The notes beneath the pieces were generated by a model. That model did no database searches. It was not told the origin of the DNA and saw only the letters and a program-made list of their open reading frames with translations. A stretch of 64,000 bases of DNA from Echinococcus granulosus (lineage: Eukaryota > Platyhelminthes > Cestoda > Cyclophyllidea > Taeniidae), in the NCBI RefSeq assembly GCF_000524195.1, contig NW_020170444.1, forward strand, positions 161,340 through 225,339. Direction: 5' to 3'. Positions 38,828 through 49,100 of this stretch are shown here, one piece after another. Position 1 is the stretch's first letter, and every line of letters starts with the position of its first letter. The translations under genes and the position numbers were made by a program.

Positions 38828-40106
38828 CGGCAGCAGTGATGCACTTCAGACAGGACTTCTGGTCAATCCGCGGCCAAATTACATACTTTGCCTGCGGTCC
38901 ACGCCGACGTTTCAGGGTGAGGAGGCACAGTGTCAAGGTCATCCCAGTTGCCATCGGAACCAGAAGGCAAGCCTCTGTACTAGGCGCACCTGAGCAGGTG
39001 AGACACAAAAGAACACAATGCATCAGCTAGTCCATATTTGGGATGGTGCGTGTGCAAATACGCCCTTCCGGTGCCGCATCTCCTCAATTCACGTGCATAA
39101 TGGTAAGAAATGCGGATTCTTGAACAGTGACCGAACCGTGGTACCGCGATTTTCACGTTACAACAATATTCTTACTCAACAGACAAACCTCCACCCGTTG
39201 ACCCTCACTTCACCATCACAAACAGAGTAATAGCCAATGCACTTTGAAATGGGAGTAGGCTATCAAACACTTCGTTATCAGACACCAGATTTCACTTGCC
39301 TCATTCCTCACTTGCGCTCGCGCCTGTCTTCCATTCTCCTCCCAATAGCATCATTCTTAAACCTAATTACTGCCATCGCATCAAAGCAGTAGCAATAAAC
39401 GCCCCAAACGATAAACAAACGAGAATGACAGTTACTCACTGACACTCCTAAACGGATCTGAGACCAGAGTAAATGAGTGCAACTACCAGTGACCACTTCT
39501 GGATGCTTGAAAAATTCTCAAATTCAGAAGACGGAGCCACTGTGATAATTTCGGACACTGAGATCTGCAGACAATTAAATCAAACCAATCACTAACTTCC
39601 GCAATTTCGTATCAAATGAGAGTGAAACCACATTTGTGCATGTGCCATCATGATAGCTGCTCCTACAACATTCACGTACAGAAGAATGAACAGGACACTT
39701 TCGAGGAAACGGTAGACAAAGTGAGCCATGGTATTACCAGACCTGCGAAGCCAATCCAAAAGCAGTGCATTCGAAAGCCGATTGATGAGACTCGAGCCCG
39801 AAGCTTTCGGTTGGATGGCCGTGATGTCGCCAGAACGCCCGATTCCGTGTGCCAGGCTGAAAGAGAATCGAAGCAATGTGGCATTATGCATCACCTGTAC
39901 AAGCCCATGCAGTCAGTTCAAAATGCTGAAGACGAAGAAGAAGAGGAGTACCCAAAATGACGTCGTCTAACGAGATTGAGCAAGATGCGACCCTCACGCT
40001 CACCAACACCGCTTGAGTGACACCAGTTGTTCGAATCCATTAGAGACAGTTTGTTGATAAATGCCTCGATTTCAGCCTCAGAAAATCCCTCCTCTGGTAG
40101 GCACCC
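38828..40106 (-). CDS. SEPSECS: SepSecS, N-terminal part, on the opposite strand to the rest
   Basis: Three exons with matching phases: 39952-40106 (5' edge could be 40093), 39738-39856 and 38828-38989. They encode [47 protein letters not shown] and [12 protein letters not shown], the tetramerisation and substrate-binding N-terminal half of SepSecS. The last donor (GCC G|GTGAGT, phase 1) expects an exon beginning with two bases of a codon; the plus-strand exon at 31276 begins GT CTT ATA and restores the known order (ITAAG then LIPVPIEP). The first coding exon was not found upstream on this strand. A solo LTR lies 283 bp upstream. Confidence 0.92.
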
Positions 40107-40388
40107 CTTCGTTTAAAATAGGGTTATGTATAATGAACACTGCAAATGAACCCGGCTGCAGTATCATTTTCTTACCAAATCGTGCGCAGTTACTAATTTT
40201 CTTATTTTTAACATTCTCCATGACTACAGGCATTAATGCGGCATACCTTCGTCTTTCAATTTGTTAACGAGTCATCTTTCATATTGGTAGTTCAAGAATA
40301 TATTTTGCTCTGACACAAAATACGTTGTGGATTAAAGCACTAGAAATGTACTTGGTGCCAGTTCCTTATGCTTATTTGTTATTTACAA

Positions 40389-40571
40389 TGTAATACAATG
40401 ATGGTTTATCCCTCGGTATTAGTGAGGCGCCACTTTTGTACTTTTGAATTAGCCTTCTTTCTCCTCGCTTGGTGGGCTGGCCTTCAGCGCAAACACCTTC
40501 TCTGTGCTGAATATGTATATTCTGCCCGAGTGATGTCTTCTTTCGTCTTCAGGGAGTCTCGGGACGCTATA
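40389..40571 (+). mobile_element. Solo LTR of a short LTR element
   Basis: This 183-bp copy begins TGTAATAC and shares with 55859-56052 and 56626-56803 the blocks ATCCCTCGGTATT, GAGGCGCCACTTTTG, ACACCTTCTCTGTGCTGAAT, TCTGCCCGAGT and TCGTCTTCAGGGAGTCTCGG. It ends CGGGACGCTATA. A candidate 4-bp target duplication (ACAA) flanks it. No second LTR or internal sequence is adjacent. It sits between TRMT11 and the SepSecS 5' half, oriented against both. Confidence 0.75.
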
Positions 40572-40881
40572 ACAACTTCCCAGCCTACTTTTCAGCGTGA
40601 CTGTCGAGCACTGTGGCCATGCTCACTCTTCGTCAAGTTCCCTTCGTTCGAGAATTAATGGAACAAATTTTCTTTTCCATCTTTAAATTACATTACTATC
40701 CATGAAATTATTAACAAATCACTGTCCCCATTGATAACAGAAGTATAACTTTTCATGTTTAAGTACTAACGTAATGACCAAGTAATAGGGACTAAAATCC
40801 CAATTTCAGCTATGTGAAAACACCAAATTTAAAATGTTGGGATTCACCTGCCAGTAATCATAAATATGCATACATCCCTTG

Positions 40882-40887
40882 TTTATT
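40882..40887 (-). terminator. Candidate polyadenylation signal of TRMT11
   Basis: AATAAA on the minus strand, 150 nt past the TRMT11 stop codon. The position is plausible, but the motif alone is weak evidence. Confidence 0.35.
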
Positions 40888-41036
40888 CGTATTAAAACTG
40901 ATTAACTTATTTCTGCGTACCGGAAAATCCTCCCAACACGTAAAAGCTCTCCATGAGGCAAAATAAGACAAGACAACTACTCAAAGATTGTTCTACATTG
41001 TATAAGTGTACAGAATGGAACAGAGACAGCTTCATT

Positions 41037-44000
41037 TCATCGATCTGCTTTGGGCAAGAAGTGTATCCTCCGGAAATCATTCAAGTGTAACGGTATACCC
41101 CGACGACTGCTCTCGGTCATTCCTCCACCATCAATCGTTTCATTGGGAGACTCCGACAAGGGGCAAACGTCTGCCTCCTCGGGCATCAATTTCTCCATTA
41201 CTAGGAGGAACCGTGAGGTACCCCGATTCAGAGCCTACTAGAAAACTATTTTAAAATATTTCTATCACTGATAATCAATAAAGTGAGCTGTAAGTTAGAA
41301 GATAAAAAGACACACTTGTTCACAGACACTGATGAGTTCAAAACGTGGATGGGTGGGTAGAGAGTGAGGTCCGCTGTATTTGCTTTTGCTCACGGGCACC
41401 CAGAAGACCAGCCGACCTCGTGGCTTAAGGAGGAGACTGGCCAGCTCCAACAGATCTCCAAAAATTTCCTGCAGCGGATAGTTTTCCTACAAAAACAACA
41501 TATATAAATTTAAAGGTTTACACTTCAGTAAAGAGGAAGTTCTTAATTTATCAGCCGGTACAGTGAGCAAAGGTTGAGAGCTTAGTAGCAGCAAAAACAA
41601 AATTTTAAACTAAATATTAATGAGACGTCAAAGTTAGCAAGGCTACATTTGAAGCAAAACGGATGCTAATCTAGGCCTAGGCACTAACTCAAATCGAGAG
41701 CGACGATGCCTTTTACGAGTTCTTTAAAGGCAGGAATCCTAGTAAATTTATTCAAATTTGAGCCAGAGACGTAGCGGGGAGGGTCAGGTGTAGAGCATTC
41801 AATTACTCGATGGAATACAATAAAAGGGATCAGTTATACCTGAAAAGGTAATATGAGGTAGGGGCTCAAACTAACCTTGTGGGGAAAGTGAGGCAAATCA
41901 TGAGGGACGGGGACAAGTCCGTCTTTGTCGGGTACCATCGCGAATTGTTTTCTGTGAAAGTGAACAAAAAGGTGGGATCCACAACAGGAAGAGGCGTTCG
42001 GGAATAGTCAAGTCGTGCATGATAATAGAGTTTCCCCCAAAAAAATTATGATTAAACAGATAATATTTACACAAGATTAAGCCAATAGTCAAACCAGAAT
42101 GTCTTACGGTTAGAGCGATTTTTGCTAATAATTATTAAACCACGAAGAAATGGAGGCAGACTCAAGTATCTAGTAGACTCGCCAAGCGAACCCGGAGATT
42201 TATTTTTATGCGTATTTACACATTACTGTGTTTAAATGAAGTCCTTGTGACACCGAATCGTAGTGAGATCATCAATAAATTAAACTGGGGAACCGGTAAC
42301 GTTTACACTAGCATGAGAGTCATAAGACAAAGTTAAAAGCCCACGAATATAATTCCAGCAAAGGAACATTTTGATTAATGGACACCGATAAATAGTAATG
42401 TCAAAATAGAGGTAGCTGTGGCATAAGTAACAGGTATGACAAAAGAAGTAAAAACGAAAGAGCACTCAAAATCATTTGTTCGAAGCAGTATTAGAACTAA
42501 AAGTATGCTAATTGCAAATAGAAGGTTTAAAATGGAAGTGGATACATACTACAACGTCATAGTAACCGTGCATTAACAGTGCATTTCCCCGAGGTTGCTA
42601 TTTTTGCAATATAATAAATGAGTAGACTGGATGACTGGGCGGGTTCCTATGCATGAACCAGTCGAACTGGCGGCAGAGGATGGAGGGTCGAGAGGTTTTC
42701 TTTATTTATCATCCGATTAAAAACAAAAAGAAGTAGTCAACATGTGCACAGGGAACATATTTAACGATCAAACTCCAAATGTACCTAGTAAATAACAACC
42801 GTCTTCATGAAAAGACGTCGAAACGATTACCAGACCGAAAATCACCCAACGATGGCAAGAGTAAAAGCAGCGGTAGCAGCGAGAGTAGGAAGAAAGGGAA
42901 ATAAGAGACGCACTCGCCGGTAATTTCGTCAATGTACGTCGTGGTCTGCATGGAGGGCTCCCTCTCAATTGCCTCGCTGGCAACGCGGCAAGTGCGCTCA
43001 CGCACGCCGTAAGGCGGGTCCGTGACGATGGCATCGAAGAGGCCTGATACAGTAGGCGAGCAGCGCAACAGACGACCCAAGGATGCCGCGTCTGCAACCA
43101 GAACGTCCAGATAGCGCGATAGCAGGTTGTACTGACGGTAGTTGGCGCGAAGGCACTCATCAGCATTTCGTTTGCCCTGAGACATAAATTACGGCACAGT
43201 TACGTACCCGAGCTGAAGCGAATTATGGACACTGGGTTATTACACCTATCTAAAGTCATGATATATTCTGGAACGAATAAACCACTAGAAAAGAAACCTT
43301 AAGAAATAAGGATTAACATGACCGATCCAAGGGAAACCACACTCCCATGTTATTTCATGCCGAGGTAAATTTATTAATAGACGTCAAAAATATGTTTATT
43401 CCGATCAGCCAGCGAAGTACCCACATTAATTCTGAAGAACGGCTTATAAAAAATTTTTGAAACGAACAGTCGATATCGCAGTCTGGAAACATAAACTTTT
43501 TCTCCATGTTTATTGTAAGCAGTACTCATGAAAAATGATTGGTGCACTTGCTGCCGAATATCATCGTCTTTAACACTGTCCACTAAGTCAGTTTTTTTCT
43601 CAACACGGTTCAACCTGCAAATAACGCAGCATTTATGAATGTAGACCAAATTTCCACTGTGTAATACTACTAATAGGAAGCATCCTCACTAAGGTGCAGC
43701 GACTCGTTGTGACCTAAGAAGGAGGGTAACCAAGGACGGCACTGAGAATGACGCTCAAAAGAAGGAAACTGCGTAGCGAAGCAACACTTATTGGCGCTTA
43801 CGTTTAATCATGCGGGATCTTAAGTCCCCGCGAGTCCCATGATCGCCATATTTTTATAAATTCCTACTCGTGCCTTCTATACGGTAATGATAATGGTGGT
43901 ATAACTTCCTACGTCTTCGGAGAGGACTTGCGGTTTGCTAAATATACATCATTAGTGTATGAACATACAATCCATGGAAACTAAAATTTTCGAATTGGAT

Positions 44001-45163
44001 GGCAATAACTGAAGAGATTGGTAGCGGCAAACAGCAATAATTATAAAAAACGACTGAACGAAAAGGTAACCAGATTAGTTGATGGATGAAAAATGTCATA
44101 CCAAACTATAATTAAAATGATTATCCTGAGACGGCATTGTGGAAAACAGAAGCAATACTACCAAAAAACGCTGCGCGTAAAAATCCTCCCAATTGTATTT
44201 GCGAAAGCGAGGAGTTTATGAAGCAATAGTTAAATGAACAGATATGCTCGAAGAAAAGAAATTTTTATCTCAGTCGCATGTACCAAGAAAAAAACACCAA
44301 GATTCACCTGTCCGGCTTTCGGTGAAGCCCCGATTCCATGAACAAGGGCATAGTCGATATCGTTGCCCGCACCATAGGCTCCCCAAACTGACGCAGCCAG
44401 CACCATACCACCGGTCCCGAGAAACGGATCCCAGACTATGTCACCAGGGCCACAGAGACATGCGTTGGCAATGATACCCGCCAGGCAGACATCCATGGTG
44501 GTGTTGCCCAAATACGTGCGTTTCGATAGATGGAATTCATTCAGGATGCGTCTTCGCGAACTCTCCCCTACCTCGCGGCCGTAATAGACTCGTAACAGCA
44601 ACTGATCTTTTTGATGAGTTTTGGCCTTGGTGAATTCGAAAATAATGTGCAACTGGTGCTAATATGGAATAGAGGGGGTGACAAATATTGCAACAACATA
44701 CGTCCGGGTTATTGAGTGATACCGGAGCAGAAGAACCGACATGAGCGTCAAGTAACCTTTTAATATAAGGCAAACGATCTTCCAAAGGAATACGTTTATT
44801 CACGGAGCTGACAATGACTTTGTATGATTGATCGCCGTATAAATAACCATTGATAAGTGGCAAAGGTATTTCTGGAACCTAAGTTGTAAAGCTAGATGAC
44901 AATATTCAAACCTTCAAGAGGAGCTCATCAAAGGTAGACGCCGTGGCCCAAACTGAGTAGATAAACTTAACCAACATACTGCGTTCGATGAACTTTGCGG
45001 CAATTTCGTCACTGGGAAGTTTTATTTTAACATACGGATTACTCCAGTTAGTATCCTCAGGAATACACTCTTGACTCATTCCACTTATTGTAAGCAGTGA
45101 GCGAACTTCTAGCTCCCGAAAATTCACGAATTCATGAGCGGCAAATGCCAATAAATAGTCCAT
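41037..45163 (-). CDS. TRMT11: TRMT11, catalytic subunit of tRNA (guanine-10-N2) methyltransferase
   Basis: Six exons, all in phase: 44912-45163, 44702-44878, 44308-44652, 42914-43176, 41316-41487 and 41037-41234, giving about 468 residues against 463 in human. The N-terminal third is the THUMP-containing RNA-binding region. The methyltransferase follows: HLSKRTYLGNTTMD, the SAM-binding WDPFLGTGGM, GNDIDYALVHGIG, YLDVLVADA, and the catalytic FDAIVTDPPYGVRE. The C-terminal part includes LLKPRGRLVFWVPV, HPRFELISVCEQ and SRFLLVMEKL. With TRMT112 the enzyme makes m2G10 in cytosolic tRNAs. Start ATG 45163 gives the usual N-terminus. One oddity is a run of six A at 41460-41465, where one base fewer would restore a stretch more like the family. 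Confidence 0.95.
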
Positions 45164-45455
45164 ACGGCAAAAAGAAAGTGACCGAACGGGTCAGCTGTCA
45201 ACCGATATTATTCGAAAGTTCTCAAGGTTGTTTTGGTTTCATGCTGATTACTACATTATTTTTATCATAATACATAAGATCATTTGTACAAAATTGTTTA
45301 CATGCCACTGAAAGTGAGCCCTTTGGGGTCACATTTATGAATGCTGCACTCAATAACGAAATACATTTATTCCAATTTGTTCCTTGCAACTGGTATAAAA
45401 CTTGGGTTGTTTGACTCTCAGCTTTTTTATCCACTAATATTTCAGCCTATAACAA

Positions 45456-46062
45456 ATGGCTAAAAAGCGGTCTTTGCTGGTGTAATTCCAATATTTTGAC
45501 TATAATCAAGTCGTTATCGGTAAAGTTATTTTCAACAAAGGGATCGCTTAGGGTAGTCGCAATCCTACAAAACATTGTGTGTTTTGGTTACTTGCGTTTG
45601 GAACTCTTCAGGTTTTAGGGTTACGCTTACAAATACCAGCCCATAACGGTAACAGAATCTCGCTATTAAGTGTAGTACACTGGCGACCTAGCCCCCTGTT
45701 TCGGCAGCCGCTTTTCATCCCGGCCATTCTACTCCGCTGTGCCAAAGCCCCTGGGCCACGTTAGTAGTCGAGTTCAACACTACGCCGAACACATTCCACC
45801 CGAGTATTGTCTTCCTCCATCTTCTAGGCCGCCTCACTTTGCTGTAAAAAGCCCCACTCTCACCGACCCAACCGTATTATGTAAGCGGCATTTGCAGAAG
45901 TACACGCGACCGGGCGGCAGAATCCAGCTTGCCAAACTTAATCCTCCAAATGCAGGCCAGAAGCCAGCGAGTACAGTGACGGGCGACGAGCTCACTCGCA
46001 CCTACTCAAGCATATACAGCAACATCCTGCGAGTACATACAGCCAAGGCTGGACGGAGATAA
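45456..46062 (+). CDS. Possible small gene, product unknown (about 136 residues)
   Basis: The second exon, 45676-46062 (129 codons), is open from an acceptor (AAGTGTAG) to a TAA. It is rich in Pro, Ser, Arg, Tyr and His, for example AEHIPPEYCLPPSSRPP and TYSSIYSNILRVHTAKAGRR. A short first exon, ATG at 45456 to a donor at 45479, would join in phase 0. I do not recognise the family; the Pro/Tyr/Arg-rich composition resembles small microtubule-associated ciliary proteins, but that is a guess. It starts 292 bp from the TRMT11 ATG on the opposite strand, so a shared promoter region is possible, and it ends tail-to-tail about 80 bp from the zinc-finger gene. Confidence 0.35.
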
Positions 46063-46142
46063 CAGGGTGAAGTAAGCAAGGGGAAAAAGAACAGAAGAAG
46101 GCAAGTGCATAGTGAGCTGATAAAGCGAAGAATATCAACATT

Positions 46143-49100
46143 TCATCTCTGTGGCGTAGAGAGGTAGCCAAAGGGGGCACGAAAGAATATCGATTGGTGC
46201 TGTTGTTGCTGGGCCATGACGGACGGATGACAGGTGGATGCAGATGTGGTGAAGGAAATTCCCGCTGAGGCGGCTGCCGAGGCCCACATGGGCAGCACCG
46301 GCGCAGCGGGGGGCGCCATTGTGGGTACGCACCGGTACCCCGAGGAACCGGATGCACTCACGCCCTACATCAGGCGAAAAATTATGGTAGAACTAGCACT
46401 AAGGTGGCGATGGAGACAATAGCCAGGGATTGCAATCACGTGAGAGGACAACCATAGAGCAAAGCTGAAACTTGCGCATATATATTCTTTTGCAAACGAA
46501 GTTCACACGTTACTTGTTTTTTCAGTACCATAGGCAATGCAGTCGCGATTGTCAAGTGGAAAGGCTAGGTGAAACAACTACATACACTGACAAAGCGTGA
46601 GTAAAGTGACAAGAAATCAGGTTTTAAAACAGCAATGTAAATCTCACCACAGATTTAACATGCATTGTACTGTTTGCTCTCAGTGTGATTTTATGTACGG
46701 AGCAGTGCCAATGTGTGCCGCTACATCTTAAAAACATTCGAGCACCTATCATGATCATGTTATTTAGCATTGAGAGTTGTGCCTAAGAATGCTCTCAAAT
46801 ACTTAATCATACGGCTGCGCGGTTGTCAGATAAGATACAACGATGAGGATGATCGACTGAACCTAAAAAACAGATCGGAGTAGCCAGATAACAAACATTT
46901 TAGGAACCGGCAGGGTTATCTTGACAGACGCAATTCAGATCACAGCCATAAATTGGCAGTATCGCCAGCCAGTGTAAAGATATCACATTACTGGAGTCCA
47001 AGTAGACTACCAAATCAAAGCAAATTATAGCCTACCACCCAAAGCAAACCTTAGCCAAGCTAACAGGTATATTCGCATCGTAACGCAAAATCGCTGTAAT
47101 GTAATGGCAAAGCCCAGAAAAAAGAAGGACCAAGTTATTCCCAAAGCTTCTACTTTAGGGGATGCGACAGTACTAGTAAAATATTAAGGGAATAAGTTCA
47201 TTTTATGACTGAATGCAGTAAAAGGTAAATAGACGCACACTTCAAGAACGCGGTTCGCGATATTTGTGGGTATCACTACACGAGTTCACCAATTTTTACT
47301 ATATAATAGCATAGTTTTGCCTTGAGGTAGGTATTGCTGTAAAAAACAGTTGTCACCTGGAATGTACTCGCTGCAGAACATTTGCTAGACATTCGCTGTG
47401 CTTTTCGAATGCGTCCTTCCCAACACGGTTCACCCAACAGAGGAATTGACGACTAGAAACCTTAGCTAGATTTGAGATACGCCGCCACCAATGAGGGAAT
47501 GAGAAACCTTGAAGTGAGGCAGATTCCTCATGTCACCTTAGTGTGGTTAGAAGTCGCCCAGCTACTGGCATAACAGCTAGCACAGTAGAGCAACCACTAG
47601 GACCACCAAGGGAGACGTTCAAAATAAAAGTAATAACTATGCTATGCTACCCAAGCTATTTCAGTCTCTCGGAATTCAACCTTCGCTACGGCAGCATGGG
47701 AAAGTACCCATTATAATCATATTACTAGCTGAGTTACCCTTTTACGTGCTTATAACGAGGTCGGTTTTGGACGCCTCACGCGTAAAACAACTACAAACGA
47801 GACATATTAACGTATACCTACTTCCATCACATCAAGAGATTAAGGCGACACAGAATCACAATGCTCGTATTTTAAATACAGGACACATTGAACAGTTCCG
47901 TCCACTCTTCCTAATGACTTGAAATGAGCCAATCTGACTTTCTACTAGGAACAGCCTAGCAAAAAACCATTTTATGATTTGTTAAGATCATTTTAATAAT
48001 ATTTTGTGTTATTAGTCCCTTGCAACTCAGCCTCTACAATGCTAACAGTTCCTCAGCTCCTCTACGCGATTTAAGCTACTTTAGACCCAGAGGCCTTATG
48101 ACTTTTCAAGGTAACTCAAGTACCGCAGTGACTCAGTGCATAGTTTTACCAAAAGGAATTCCCTGTGTATGATCAAAAAGAAAAGGAAAAGTCGTTTACC
48201 AAACGCGAGTGCGATTTGTTGGAGGTAGTGGATGTGCCAGCGCCAGAACTCTTGGAATGAGTGCGTCGGTGATTCACCAGCGAGCCGTAGTGCTTGTAGG
48301 CACGATCGCAAAGGGCACAGACAAAGGGCCGTTCATTGGCATGCACCGCGGCGTGGCGCACGAGATACCCGCGTTGTGTGAAAGCGCGACCACAGTCGGG
48401 ACAGGTGAAGGGACGGAAGTTGGTGTGGGAGCGAAGATGCGCCGCCAGGCGGCACTGGAAGACGAAGCGGCGGGGACAAGCGGGACAGGGGAAATTGAAA
48501 GCGCGGCCTTTCGCATCTAAAGCTGAGCCTGGGGATACACCGTTGCCGCAGCTCCCACCCACTGCTACCGCAGCTGCAACCAACTTCAGCTGGTCGGTCG
48601 TGATGCCTTCCAGAGTGGGGATTGCACTTTCCTAAAATACCAAGTGTATATAATATGACAGGAATGAAGTTAACAGCTTTGGTTGGTCTGTTCCAAATCC
48701 TTCTGGAAACCAAATTTTGGCACCAGGAAAGTGCAATAGAAGCAAAAGAAAAAAACGTGAGGAATGAACCCTACCAACATAACAATTACCCTTCCAGACC
48801 AAAAATTTACGAATGAAATGGTAATAACTCATAGGTCTATTAAATCCTGACGAAGCAGAGAGCAATGAGATTTAGTCATATGCAATAGCATCCACGAGAC
48901 TAATACGCAAGACCAATGGAGCGGTAGGGGAGAGGAAGACAAGAAATCAAAAGCTACCGAAGCTTTCAAATTTCGGCTAAAGACCCAGTCAGTAAATGAC
49001 GTAAAAAATATTCCCTTCAAACAACAGTATTTGTAAAATCGTCCACGAAACTACCCATGCTTTGGAAACTTTGAATAAAGAGAGTGGGAAGTTGTGAGCG

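Noticed and set aside
43681..43800. Possible further fragment of the TRIM-like element inside a TRMT11 intron
   Set aside because: Only a short resemblance (GACGCTCAA plus a purine tract) to the 3' internal end; no LTR follows.
46234..46422. Plus-strand Ala-rich frame starting at an ATG
   Set aside because: No supported splice partner on +. The minus-strand frame joins the zinc-finger gene in phase, so that strand was preferred, though not proven.
48209..48635. Two plus-strand frames of about 100 codons
   Set aside because: Antisense to the zinc-finger exon; the Cys/His spacing on the minus strand is decisive.
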